Origin: Rhodoblastus sp.
GTDB taxonomy: Bacteria; Pseudomonadota; Alphaproteobacteria; Rhizobiales; Beijerinckiaceae
DNA length: 64,000 nucleotides
Assembly (NCBI RefSeq): GCF_019449565.1
Contig: NZ_JAGRPM010000084.1
Span: forward strand, 102,380-166,379
Direction: 5' to 3'
Shown: positions 23,338 to 32,342 of the stretch, piece after piece
Layout of the letters: every line of letters starts with the position of its first letter
Position numbering within the stretch: position 1 is the stretch's first letter
Notes under the pieces: model-generated
What the model saw: the letters and a program-made list of their open reading frames with translations, nothing else
What the model was told of the DNA's origin: nothing
Databases searched by the model: none
Made by a program: the position numbers and the translations under genes

Positions 23338-26196
23338 TCAAGCGCGCCAGGGCGCGAGGGCGGGAGAGGACGCCATCCACGGCTTTGCGCGGCGGCCAGG
23401 AATGACGAGCTCGAAGTTTGAGCTGCCGAGCGAAAAATTGACGTTATAGAACGGGTCCGCTTCGAGGGTCTCTCCCCAGGTTCTTTGCATATAGAAAACT
23501 TCCCGGCGAAAACGCGCGGCCTTTTCGGGATTTAAATCGGTCCCCCGCGAAGGCGATTCGTGATGAAACAGCAGCGCGAACGGCGTCCATGCGTTGCGAT
23601 AGCCTTTTGCGGCGACTTTCAGCGAAAAATCGACGTCGTTGAACGCGACAGCCAGATCGGTGGCGTTGAGGCCGCCGACCTCTTCATAGACGGTTTTCCG
23701 GACGACCAGGCAGGCGCCCGTGACCGCCGAGACATTCGACGCCAGGAGCAGGCGTCCGAAATAGCCCGCGTCCCTCGCGCCGAAACCGGAGTGCAAATGC
23801 GCTGCGACGCCGCCGACGCCGAGCACGACGCCGGCATGTTGCACGCTGCCATCGGGATAGAGCAGCTTGGCCCCCACGACTCCATTTTCTGGGCGCGAGG
23901 CCAGCGCGACCATTTCGTCGAGCCAGTCGGAGTCGATCACGTCGACGTCATTGTTGATGAGTCCGATCAATTCGCCATGCGCGATGGCGACGGCCTTATT
24001 GTTCATGTCCGAATAATTGAAAGCGCCGCTATAGGGCATCACGCGCACGCGCGGATCCAGCGCCACCTCCCGCAACAGTTCGCGCGTTTCAGGCTCGTCG
24101 CTGTCGTGATCGATGACGATGATTTCCAGATTGGGATAGGCGGTTCGGCGCATCAGCCCGTTGAGGCAGGGGCGCAGCAGATCGGCGTGATTGTGCGTCG
24201 GCACGATCAGCGAGACCAGCGGCGCCGGAGTCGGAACCATGCGCCGCACGCGCTCCCATTGCGGCAGGAATGGATGCGGCTCGATGATGGAATCATCGCC
24301 CATCGCGCGGAGATGATCGGACTTGGCGCGGCGCGCTGCGTCGACGCAGCGTTGCAGCTGTCTCTCCGAGAAGGATGATTTCATTGTCGAACTGCGCCAG
24401 TGATAGAGGATCGCCGGGATATGGCGAATCCGATCCGGCGAAGTCTCGCGCGAGACGCGCAGGGCGAGATCATAGTCCTGGCTTCCTTCCAGCCCCAGGC
24501 GCAGTCCGCCGATTCGCTCGACAAGGCTTCGCCGGTAGACGCCGAGGTGGCTGACGATGTTGTGGCCGAGGAAAAGCTCGGGGTTCCAGTCGGTCTTGAA
24601 ATAGGGATCGTGGCGGCGCCCTTTTTCATCGACGCGATCTTCGTCGGAATAGATGAGATCCGCGTCCGGGGTCCGGTTGAGCTCGACCACGACATGATAC
24701 AGCGCATGTTCGGCGAGGAGATCGTCGTGATCCATCAAGGCTATGAATTCGCCGCGGGCAAGTTCGAGCGCGGAATTGGTGGCGGCTGAGATATGTCCGT
24801 TCGCCTCGCGCCGCACGATTCTGATCCGGGCGTCGCGGGCGGCGTAATCGGCGAGGATCGCGGCCACATGCGGCGAAGGCGAAGCGTCGTCCGCGATGCA
24901 CAACTCCCAATGGGGGTAAAGTTGCGGGCGCACCGAGTCCAGCGCCTGCCGCAGCAGCGCCGGCGGCGTTTCGTAAGCGGGCATGAGTACGGAAATCAAA
25001 GGCTGGTAGGTCAGCGTCTCAATATGAGTCAGGATTCCCTGGCGGTCGTCATCGTCGAGCGTGTCGCATCGCTCAATCCAGTCCTGATAGGTGGCCGCGT
25101 TTGCGGTTGTCGAAATTCGGCGCTTTTTTTTCCGCGGCGGCGGCATGTTTTCGAAGACGAGCGGCTCGACTCCCTCGAAACGGAAAGCCATCCGGCGGCC
25201 TTCGTATTTTCCGTAACGCTCGAAATGAACCAGAGGATCGTAACTCGTTTCGCGGACGTCCGGATTGGCCTGGAGATAGCCGGCGGCGGAAAAGACCGGG
25301 CCGGGGTCTCGGCCTTCCTGGCGTCCCGTTGTCAGGTAATGAATGGCCGGATCGACGCCTTCGGCAAGGTCGCCATATTTCCTCGCGTACCAGCCGGGAT
25401 CGAAGAATATCGATTGCCTCAGATACTGGAGCCGGCGGTGGAAACGGCTGAACCGCTGGAAAAGTCCGATCCGGGGCTTTTTCGCGCTCAGGGCGGCGTG
25501 GCGCGCCGCGAGCGAGTTGACGGCTTGATGGAGCTGGCGGCGCCCGGCAGCCAATTCCTCCTTCAGAGCCTCGCTGTTTTTCCAGGCCGTAATTCGCGCC
25601 GCGACAAGTTCCGCATGGACGAGAAGCAGATCGTCATTCGCAGGCCGTTCGCTCCATTCCAGCGCGATCGCCCATGGACGCAGGAAGGTGGGGTCGAAAC
25701 ATGCGACGGGCGCGAAGCCATGCTCCGCGAAGGCGCGGAGCCAGTCGATCGGCCTCCGGTACTTGTCATAGGCCGGCCCGGCGTGATCGTCGGGGCAGGC
25801 GGAAAACAGGACGCGCGTCGTCGCGGCGCAGATGTTGCGGATGGCCTGGTCCGCCTCGCGTCGCGGCAACTGGGCGAGAACTTCGATGCAGCCAATGAGA
25901 TCGTAAGGCCCGGCGATGGGATCGGTTAGCCTTCCCAGTCCGCGAAAGGCGCATTTGCGATCCGGCCCTTGCGAAATCGCGGGCGCGTCGTCGATGCGAA
26001 AGCCGATTGCGCATCCCGCCTCGAAAATCCGCGGGGACGGCCAGGCCGAAATGAGCCTTGCGGCAATGTCGCCGAAGGAGTCCCGATGCGAGTCCGGGCG
26101 GCGGTCATCCGGAAGAGGTCCATAAGCGGAACGATGCGCGTCGTCGGGGATGCCGTGACGTATCTGTTGATATTGCTTCGAGGACAAATGAATCAT
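23338..26196 (-). CDS. Methyltransferase-like plus two GT2 glycosyltransferase domains
   Basis: About 952 residues in three parts. Residues 1-220 resemble a SAM methyltransferase fold without an obvious complete SAM loop (RIFEAGCAIGFRID, DLIGCIEVLAQLP). A linker follows with VDPAIHYLTTGRQEGRDPG, typical of surface-polysaccharide glycosyltransferases. Then come two GT2 domains: the first with LMPAYETPPALLRQALDSV and DSDED-like YSDEDR, the second with LIVPTHNHADLLRPCLNGL and NNDVDVID. It probably builds a surface glycan and may glycosylate or accompany the neighbouring beta-helix protein on the same strand. The start at 26196 is the best-placed of several in-frame codons. Confidence 0.85.
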   Translation of the reverse strand: MIHLSSKQYQQIRHGIPDDAHRSAYGPLPDDRRPDSHRDSFGDIAARLISAWPSPRIFEAGCAIGFRIDDAPAISQGPDRKCAFRGLGRLTDPIAGPYDLIGCIEVLAQLPRREADQAIRNICAATTRVLFSACPDDHAGPAYDKYRRPIDWLRAFAEHGFAPVACFDPTFLRPWAIALEWSERPANDDLLLVHAELVAARITAWKNSEALKEELAAGRRQLHQAVNSLAARHAALSAKKPRIGLFQRFSRFHRRLQYLRQSIFFDPGWYARKYGDLAEGVDPAIHYLTTGRQEGRDPGPVFSAAGYLQANPDVRETSYDPLVHFERYGKYEGRRMAFRFEGVEPLVFENMPPPRKKKRRISTTANAATYQDWIERCDTLDDDDRQGILTHIETLTYQPLISVLMPAYETPPALLRQALDSVRPQLYPHWELCIADDASPSPHVAAILADYAARDARIRIVRREANGHISAATNSALELARGEFIALMDHDDLLAEHALYHVVVELNRTPDADLIYSDEDRVDEKGRRHDPYFKTDWNPELFLGHNIVSHLGVYRRSLVERIGGLRLGLEGSQDYDLALRVSRETSPDRIRHIPAILYHWRSSTMKSSFSERQLQRCVDAARRAKSDHLRAMGDDSIIEPHPFLPQWERVRRMVPTPAPLVSLIVPTHNHADLLRPCLNGLMRRTAYPNLEIIVIDHDSDEPETRELLREVALDPRVRVMPYSGAFNYSDMNNKAVAIAHGELIGLINNDVDVIDSDWLDEMVALASRPENGVVGAKLLYPDGSVQHAGVVLGVGGVAAHLHSGFGARDAGYFGRLLLASNVSAVTGACLVVRKTVYEEVGGLNATDLAVAFNDVDFSLKVAAKGYRNAWTPFALLFHHESPSRGTDLNPEKAARFRREVFYMQRTWGETLEADPFYNVNFSLGSSNFELVIPGRRAKPWMASSPALAPWRA

Positions 26197-26401
26197 CTGG
26201 ATAACACAGCTTAAAATTGCACGCAGGGTTGGCGTTCTGGCGCTCACTATTATGTCGCCGCGCTTGCAACGCGGCGGCGGTCGATCCGATGGCGTTGAAA
26301 ACGTCCCGATTGTTCGACGTTTCGTTCGGTCATTTTTAGGGCTGGCTTGCGGGACATGATGGCTTCCGATCAGGCGGGGCTGGCCGCAGTCTTGTCTTTA
26401 T

Positions 26402-26454
26402 ACGTGGGAAAAATTCCCACGTCAAACCAATGTGTGATTGATTCCCACGGAATC
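26402..26454. promoter_or_regulatory. Nested palindromes upstream of the DUF6502 gene
   Basis: ACGTGGGAA at 26402-26410 pairs with TTCCCACGT at 26414-26422. A further ATTCCCACG copy starts 28 bp later at 26441, itself inside a GATTCC-CAC-GGAATC palindrome (26440-26454) that carries two GANTC sites. The cluster ends 18 bp before the start codon, so a bound protein would block expression. Confidence 0.6.
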
Positions 26455-26472
26455 GGTCTTTATGATCGCGCC

Positions 26473-27327
26473 ATGTCCGAACCGTCCCCAGGCGCGCCGG
26501 GCGGGTCGCAATTGCACGGGCCCGTCGCGCGCCTTCTTCGGCCGCTGGTGCGGCTTTTGATCAAGAGCGGCGTGACCTTCCCGGCGCTGTGCGAATTGCT
26601 GCGCGAGCTTTATGTGAATGTCGCGGAATATGACTTCGCGCTTGCCGACAAGAGCCAGACGGACAGTCGCGTCAGCCTGCTGACGGGTATCCATCGCAAG
26701 GAGGTTCGGCGACTGCGCGGCGCGGGCGCGCCGGTCAATGTCGTTCCGACGTCTCTCTCCCGCGCCAGCCAGATTCTGGCGCGCTGGCTCGGCGCGGGCG
26801 AATTCACCGACGAAGCGGGCAAGCCCTTGCCGCTGGCGCGCAACGCCCGGGAGGGCGAGGTCTCTTTCGATCAGCTGGTCGGCTCGGTCACGCGCGATTT
26901 GCGCGCGCGCGCCGTACTCGATGAATGGCTCGACCGGGGTCTGGTGCGGATCGACGGCGAAGATCGCGTGGTGCTGATCGAGCGCGCCTTGCTACCCGGC
27001 AAGGACGACGAGCAATTGCTCTATTATTTCGGCCGCAACCTGCACGACCACATGGCCGCGGCTGTCGCCAATGTTTCGGGCGAGGGACCGCGCTTTTTCG
27101 AACGCGCCGTCCATTACGATCAGCTTTCCGCGAACGCCGTGCGGAAACTCGAGGCCCTGTCGCGCGATCTGGCGACCCATGCGCTTCTGGCGGCGAACCG
27201 GGAGGCGCTGGCGATCTGCGATTCCGATCCCGGCGGCCCGCATCGGTGGAATTTCGGCCTCTATATTTTCACGGACGAAAACGAGTCCCCCGCGAGCCCG
27301 CCATCCGAGGCGAAAGGCAAGACATGA
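26473..27327 (+). CDS. DUF6502 family protein
   Basis: A 284-residue soluble protein from MSEPSPGAPGG. The segment VRLLIKSGVTFPALCELLRELYVNVAEYDF followed by SRVSLLTGIHRKEVRRLR looks like a helix-turn-helix domain; the rest is helical. This arrangement fits the DUF6502 family, whose function is unknown but may be regulatory. The start at 26473 is favoured because the palindromic region ends just before it. The stop overlaps the next start as ATGA, so it is coupled to a DUF5666-type gene. Confidence 0.8.
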   Translation: MSEPSPGAPGGSQLHGPVARLLRPLVRLLIKSGVTFPALCELLRELYVNVAEYDFALADKSQTDSRVSLLTGIHRKEVRRLRGAGAPVNVVPTSLSRASQILARWLGAGEFTDEAGKPLPLARNAREGEVSFDQLVGSVTRDLRARAVLDEWLDRGLVRIDGEDRVVLIERALLPGKDDEQLLYYFGRNLHDHMAAAVANVSGEGPRFFERAVHYDQLSANAVRKLEALSRDLATHALLAANREALAICDSDPGGPHRWNFGLYIFTDENESPASPPSEAKGKT

Positions 27328-28718
27328 GCGGAGCGTCCCTTACGCGCCGCGCGCTGCTTTCCTCAATTGCAAGCACGCTTCTCTGCCTCTCGCGGGCTGG
27401 CGCCGCCGAGAACGCTCCCCGCGATCGGGGGATCGGCGGAACCGGCGCTGCGCTCAGTCCCGGCGAGGGCGATCGGGGCATCGGCGGTACGGGCGTCATC
27501 GGCACGATCCGGCGGTTCGGTAGCATTTATGTCAATGGTTTGCGCATCTCCTATCCGCCTGATGCACCGGTCGAGATCGACGGGGAGCTCAAGACCGTTC
27601 AAAGCTTGCGCATCGGTCAGGTCGTTCAGGTCATCGCCGCCAAAACCGCCAAGGGCCTGACGACGCAAAGGATCGTCGTGTCGAGCGAAGTCGTCGGACC
27701 TGTCGAGCGCGTTTCCAGCGACGGGATGACCGTATTGGGCCAGAATGTGTCGACGAACCGCGTCGATCTGCGCGGATGGCAGCCCGGCGAATGGGTCGCG
27801 GTGAGCGGCTTGCGTTCGGCCGACGGGACGATCGTCGCCAGCCTCATCCAGCACAGCGACACGGCTTCGATGCGCGTCGCCGGACCTGTGCGGCTCGGCC
27901 CTCAGGGCGAGGCGATGATCGGAGGCCTGCAAATCGCGGGGCTGGACCCGGCCCTGGCTGGCCGCCGCGTCTCCGTGGCCGGCGCCTTTATCGACCGGAC
28001 CTTCACCGCACAGGTCGCGACGGAGCCTTATCGCGCGCTCCTGAACGCCGTGCAGCGCGTGTCGATCGAGTCCTATTTTTCAAGGGACGGGTCGCGGCTC
28101 GAACTTGGGTCCGGCCTCGTTGTCGAAGGCGACAGGCAGGCGGGGCGCCGGTTTGGCCTCGGCGTCGTGACCGCGCGGGTCGAACCCAATGGCGTGCTGC
28201 GCGCGGAGAGTCTCGCGCCGGCGCGCGGCCCGAATGGAGGATTTGGGCCGGGCGGCCATGGTCCAGGGCCAGACGGCGGCCGGGGCGGCTCGCTGGGCGC
28301 GCCTCCGGGTCAACACATGGGCGGTCCGGGGGGCGGCTTTCATGGGCCGGGCATGGGCGGTCCGCCGTCGGGCGGCCGCGGCGGCCCCATGGGCGGTCCC
28401 TTGGGCGGCCCCGGCGCCAATCCCTCCACCGGTCCCTTGCAAGGGCGCCCGGGAGGCGGTGGCTATTACGGCGGCGCGCCCGTGCCCGCGCCCGATAATT
28501 TTGGCGGGGCGGGCAATTTCCCCTCGCAGGGCGGCGCTCCCATGCCTGCTCCCGGCGGGTTGGGCGTCCCCGGCGGCTTCCCCTCGCCGGGCGGCCCCGG
28601 CGGATTTGGCGGATTTGGCGGTTCTGGTGGATTTGGCGGGTCTGCGGTCCCGGGCGGATTTGGAGGCCCCGGCGGTCCCGGGGGACCCATGGGGCCGGGT
28701 TTCCCGCCAAGGCGGTGA
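27324..28718 (+). CDS. DUF5666-type exported protein with Gly/Pro-rich tail
   Basis: A 464-residue protein. The N-terminus LTRRALLSSIASTLLCLSRAGAAE looks like a Tat or Sec signal peptide. Two DRGIGGTG copies come next (about residues 35-60), followed by repeated small beta domains (IRRFGSIYVNGLRISY; VVGPVERVSSDGMTVLGQNV) as in DUF5666. From about residue 305 to the end it is a Gly/Pro/Met-rich low-complexity tail built on GGPGG and GGFGG. The function is unknown; a cell-envelope role is inferred. It is co-transcribed with the DUF6502 gene. Confidence 0.8.
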   Translation: MSGASLTRRALLSSIASTLLCLSRAGAAENAPRDRGIGGTGAALSPGEGDRGIGGTGVIGTIRRFGSIYVNGLRISYPPDAPVEIDGELKTVQSLRIGQVVQVIAAKTAKGLTTQRIVVSSEVVGPVERVSSDGMTVLGQNVSTNRVDLRGWQPGEWVAVSGLRSADGTIVASLIQHSDTASMRVAGPVRLGPQGEAMIGGLQIAGLDPALAGRRVSVAGAFIDRTFTAQVATEPYRALLNAVQRVSIESYFSRDGSRLELGSGLVVEGDRQAGRRFGLGVVTARVEPNGVLRAESLAPARGPNGGFGPGGHGPGPDGGRGGSLGAPPGQHMGGPGGGFHGPGMGGPPSGGRGGPMGGPLGGPGANPSTGPLQGRPGGGGYYGGAPVPAPDNFGGAGNFPSQGGAPMPAPGGLGVPGGFPSPGGPGGFGGFGGSGGFGGSAVPGGFGGPGGPGGPMGPGFPPRR

Positions 28719-28809
28719 CGCATCCATGTTGCCGTGCGTTTTAGCCGAGCCTATCCTGGTTGCGATATGAAGTATGGACGGCGAGGCTTGGTAAGCGAGG
28801 CTTGGGGCC

Positions 28810-29103
28810 GTGAGCGAGGCGAATCCGAAAACGCTGCGCGTCTTTGTCGAGGGCCGGGTGCAGGGCGTCGGCTATCGCGAATTCGTGCGGCGGGCCGCGC
28901 TGCGGCATGGCCTTTCCGGCTGGGTGCGCAATCGCTCGAATGGCGCCGTCGAGACTCGCGTCAGCGGCGCCCCCGAGGCGATTGACGCTTTGGTGGAGGC
29001 GATGCGCAGGGGGCCTTTGAGCGCGACCGTCACCGGGCTGGAGGTCCTTGACGACCGCGAGCCGCCCGAACGAGCCGGCTTCGTCATCGCCCCCACGTTC
29101 TAA
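28810..29103 (+). CDS. acyP: Acylphosphatase
   Basis: A 97-residue alpha/beta sandwich. The phosphate-binding loop VEGRVQGVGYREFVRRAA contains the catalytic Arg, and WVRNRSNGAVE has the catalytic Asn. It hydrolyses acyl phosphates such as carbamoyl or acetyl phosphate in the cytosol. The start is GTG at 28810; no ATG is available before the conserved strand. Confidence 0.95.
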   Translation: MSEANPKTLRVFVEGRVQGVGYREFVRRAALRHGLSGWVRNRSNGAVETRVSGAPEAIDALVEAMRRGPLSATVTGLEVLDDREPPERAGFVIAPTF

Positions 29104-29203
29104 GTCCTTCGATCCAGCCACGGTTTTTTCACGTAACGCCGTAACGAAGGGGCGCGGCGGACGTATTTCGCTTAGATGAAAATTCCGCGATCTGGAGATC
29201 ACC

Positions 29204-29668
29204 ATGCTGACACGTCGCAACACCCTTGGCTTTTTCGCTGGCGCGGCTCTGGCCGCTTCCGGCGGAGCCCGCGCCGCCGAGGACAAGGTGGAGCACAGCG
29301 ACGCCGAATGGCGCAAGCTGCTGACGCCGGACCAATATGCCGTGCTACGCAAGGAAGGCACGGAGCGCGCCTTCACCAGCCCGCTGCTGCATGAAGAGCG
29401 CAAGGGCGTCTTCGCCTGCGCCGGCTGCGACCTCGACCTGTTCTCGTCCGCGACGAAATTCGACAGCGGCACCGGCTGGCCGAGCTTCTGGGCGCCGCTC
29501 GACAAGGCGGTGAACGAAAAGGAAGACCGCTCCTACGGCATGATGCGGACGGCGGTGGCTTGCCGTCGTTGCGATGGCCATCTTGGGCATGTTTTCAACG
29601 ACGGCCCCAAGCCGACGGGCCTGCGCTATTGCATGAATGGCGTCGCGTTGAAGTTCAAGACGGCCTGA
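29204..29668 (+). CDS. msrB: Exported peptide-methionine (R)-S-oxide reductase MsrB
   Basis: A 154-residue protein. MLTRRNTLGFFAGAALAA at the N-terminus is a Tat-like signal with TRRNTLGF. The MsrB domain follows, with zinc-binding pairs CAGC and CRRC, the GTGWPSFW segment and the catalytic RYCMNGVALKF at the end. It reduces the R epimer of methionine sulfoxide in exported proteins. It is followed at 20 bp by dipZ and then by msrA. Confidence 0.95.
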   Translation: MLTRRNTLGFFAGAALAASGGARAAEDKVEHSDAEWRKLLTPDQYAVLRKEGTERAFTSPLLHEERKGVFACAGCDLDLFSSATKFDSGTGWPSFWAPLDKAVNEKEDRSYGMMRTAVACRRCDGHLGHVFNDGPKPTGLRYCMNGVALKFKTA

Positions 29669-29687
29669 CCTTAAGGACGCTCGCGTC

Positions 29688-31502
29688 ATGCTTCTATTTA
29701 TACTCGCTTTTCTCGGCGGCGCCCTGACCATCGCCAGCCCTTGCATCCTGCCGGTCCTGCCCTTCGTCTTCGCCGGGGCTGGCCAGTCCTTCCGCCGGCG
29801 TGGCTTGCCCATGCTGCTTGGCATGGCGGCGACTTTCGCTCTGGTCGCCACGCTCGCGGCCGTCGGCGGCGGATGGGCGGCGCACGCCAATTCCTATGGC
29901 CGCGCCTTGGCGCTGGCGTTGCTGGCCGTGTTCGGACTGGCGCTGGTCTGGCCGGGCCTTGCCGAACGCCTTTCCGCGCCCTTGGTGGCGCTGGGCGTGC
30001 GTCTGTCGCAACGGGCCGATGGGGAAGAGAGCAATGGCGGCGTTGGCGCGGCGCTGCTGTTGGGCGTAGCCACCGGCCTGCTCTGGGCGCCCTGCGCGGG
30101 GCCAATCCTGGGGATCATCCTGACCGGGGCGGCGCTGCAGGGCGCGACCATCGGCACGACCCTTTTGCTGCTCGCCTATGGCCTCGGCGCTGCGACCTCG
30201 CTGGCGCTCGCCTTGCTGGTCGGCGGCCGCGTCTTCGCCGCGATGAAGCGCTCGCTCGGACTTGGCGAATGGGCGCGGCGCGGCTTCGGTGTTGCGGTTC
30301 TCGCGGCGGTCGCGGCCATTGCGCTCGGGGCCGACACCGGCGTCCTCGCTCGCCTGTCGCTGGCCAGCACCAGCAGCTGGGAAGAGGCTCTGCTAGCTAA
30401 ATTCGGCGCGACGCCCACGGCGGACACTGCCTCCGTCGTGATGACGCCCGCGGAGGGCGCGATGATGATGGGCGGCGGCCCGAACATGATGATGGCGCCT
30501 GGCGATGCGGCGAAGGGCGAGGCGCCGGCGGCCGGCCTGCCGGTGGAGGGCAGGGCGCCGTCGCTCGCAGGCGCGGTGGAATGGCTGAATTCGCCGCCGC
30601 TCTCGGTCGAAGGGCTCAAAGGCAAGGTCGTTCTGGTCGATTTCTGGACCTATTCCTGCATCAATTGCCTGCGCGCTCTGCCCTATGTCCGCGCCTGGGC
30701 GGAGAAATATCGCGATCAGGGTCTTGTCGTGATCGGCGTCCACGCGCCGGAATTCGCTTTCGAGAAGGACCCCGCCAATGTGAAGCGCGCCGTCGCGGAT
30801 CTGGGCCTGACTTATCCGGTGGCGATCGACAATAATTATGCGATCTGGCGCGCCTTCGACAATCGTTACTGGCCGGCGCATTATTTCATCGATGCGCAGG
30901 GCCGTATCCGCCACCACCATTTCGGCGAGGGCGATTACGAGGGATCGGAAAAAATCATCCAGCAATTGCTGGCGGAGGCGGGCGTGTCCGGCGCGCCGGC
31001 TGGAATCGTCAAGGTCGCGGCGACGGGCGCCCAGGCCCCGCCCGACATGGCCGAGGTTCTCTCGCCGGAAACCTATCTCGGCTTCGCCCGCGCCGAAAAC
31101 TTCGCTTCGCCCGGCGGCGCGGCGCAAAATCAGGCCCATGTCTACACGGGCTCCGATCTGCGCCTGAACGAATGGAGCCTTTCCGGCGATTGGACCATTG
31201 GCGAGGAGCGCGCCGAGCTCAATCGCGCAGGTGGCGCGATCGCCTTCCGCTTCCATGCGCGCGACCTGCACCTCGTACTTGGCCCGGGCGCCGACGGCAA
31301 ACCGGCGCGGTTCCGGGTCAAGATCGACGGCGCGGCGCCGGGCGACAGCGCCGGCGCCGATATCGACGCCCAGGGCGAGGGCGTGGTGAGGGGCGAGCGG
31401 CTTTACCAGCTCGTTCGGCAGAAAGGCGGCGTCCGCGACCGCCTGTTCGAAATCGAATTCCTCGATCCCGGCGTGCGCGCCTATGCCTTCACCTTCGGTT
31501 GA
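29688..31502 (+). CDS. dipZ: DipZ-like thiol transporter: CcdA membrane domain plus thioredoxin domain
   Basis: A 604-residue protein. Residues 1-225 hold six or seven membrane segments with the CcdA motif ASPCILPVLPFVFAG and a second Cys in LLWAPCAGP, which relay electrons across the membrane. After a Met/Gly linker a periplasmic thioredoxin-like domain (about 295-425) has SCINCLRALPYV as its CxxC site. The C-terminal domain (about 455-604) is beta-rich, as in other DipZ proteins. Lying between msrB and msrA, it is the likely electron source for both. Confidence 0.93.
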   Translation: MLLFILAFLGGALTIASPCILPVLPFVFAGAGQSFRRRGLPMLLGMAATFALVATLAAVGGGWAAHANSYGRALALALLAVFGLALVWPGLAERLSAPLVALGVRLSQRADGEESNGGVGAALLLGVATGLLWAPCAGPILGIILTGAALQGATIGTTLLLLAYGLGAATSLALALLVGGRVFAAMKRSLGLGEWARRGFGVAVLAAVAAIALGADTGVLARLSLASTSSWEEALLAKFGATPTADTASVVMTPAEGAMMMGGGPNMMMAPGDAAKGEAPAAGLPVEGRAPSLAGAVEWLNSPPLSVEGLKGKVVLVDFWTYSCINCLRALPYVRAWAEKYRDQGLVVIGVHAPEFAFEKDPANVKRAVADLGLTYPVAIDNNYAIWRAFDNRYWPAHYFIDAQGRIRHHHFGEGDYEGSEKIIQQLLAEAGVSGAPAGIVKVAATGAQAPPDMAEVLSPETYLGFARAENFASPGGAAQNQAHVYTGSDLRLNEWSLSGDWTIGEERAELNRAGGAIAFRFHARDLHLVLGPGADGKPARFRVKIDGAAPGDSAGADIDAQGEGVVRGERLYQLVRQKGGVRDRLFEIEFLDPGVRAYAFTFG

Positions 31503-31516
31503 ACGGGAGATTGTCC

Positions 31517-32242
31517 ATGAATCGCAATGTCATGAACCGCAATGTCAAGAAATCCGTGGGAATCGCCGCGATTGTGGCGGCGCTGGCCGCTGGGTCCTTT
31601 AGCCTGATTGCGCGGGCGGAGGAAGCGCCGCGCGAGATTCCGGCGCCGGCTCTGGACGAGCCGGCGGGTCAGCGCGGCGCCGAAACTGTCGTCCTCGCGG
31701 GCGGATGTTTCTGGGGCGTGCAGGGCGTATTCGAGCATGTGAAAGGCGTGACCCGGGCCGTCTCCGGCTATGCCGGCGGCGAGGCGGCGACGGCTCACTA
31801 CGAGATCACGGGGCGCGGCGACACGGGCCACGCCGAATCCGTACAGGTCACGTTCAACCCGGCGGAAATCAGCCTCGGGCATATCCTGCAAATCTATTTC
31901 TCGGTCGCGCATGATCCGACCCAGCTCAATCGTCAGGGGCCTGACAGGGGGTCGCAATATCGCTCGGCAATCTTCCCGGCCAGCGACGAGCAGGCGAAGA
32001 TTGCCCGCGCCTATATCGCGCAGCTCAACCAGGCGCGGATCTATCAGGCGGCGATCGTGACGAAGATCGAACCCGATCGCATCTTCTACCCGGCGGAGAG
32101 CTATCATCAGGACTTTCTGGCCCGCAATCCGACCTATCCCTATATCCGCATCAACGACCTGCCCAAGATCGCGGCGCTGAAACAGCTCTATCCAGGCGTT
32201 TATCGCGACGATCCGGTCCTTGTTGGCGACGCCATGCGTTAG
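31517..32242 (+). CDS. msrA: Exported peptide-methionine (S)-S-oxide reductase MsrA
   Basis: A 241-residue protein starting MNRNVMNRNVKKSVGIAA, with a hydrophobic signal segment (about residues 13-31). The catalytic motif is GGCFWGVQGVFEHVKGV, followed by SGYAGG and YRSAIF, with the YHQDF motif near the C-terminus. It reduces the S epimer of methionine sulfoxide. It follows dipZ by 14 bp; a shared transcript with msrB and dipZ is very likely. Confidence 0.95.
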   Translation: MNRNVMNRNVKKSVGIAAIVAALAAGSFSLIARAEEAPREIPAPALDEPAGQRGAETVVLAGGCFWGVQGVFEHVKGVTRAVSGYAGGEAATAHYEITGRGDTGHAESVQVTFNPAEISLGHILQIYFSVAHDPTQLNRQGPDRGSQYRSAIFPASDEQAKIARAYIAQLNQARIYQAAIVTKIEPDRIFYPAESYHQDFLARNPTYPYIRINDLPKIAALKQLYPGVYRDDPVLVGDAMR

Positions 32243-32342
32243 AGCGTTTTCGAGCGAAGTGGATGCCGGTTCGCGTGAAGAAAGCGCGTCAAAACAAAAA
32301 ACTAGAGCTCCGATCCGATTCCATCGGATCGGAAGGCTCTAG
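32243..32342. repeat. Intergenic repeat element ending in a terminator hairpin
   Basis: A 100-bp intergenic segment of the composition and motif style of the multi-copy short repeats of Rhizobiales genomes. It ends in a hairpin with a perfect 10-bp stem, CCGATCCGAT at 32310-32319 and its complement at 32323-32332, and outer CTAGAGC/GCTCTAG arms at 32302-32308 and 32336-32342. The hairpin includes the stop codon of the TonB receptor gene. It can end transcription from both sides. The multi-copy status is recalled, not seen; only one copy is in this window. Confidence 0.55.
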
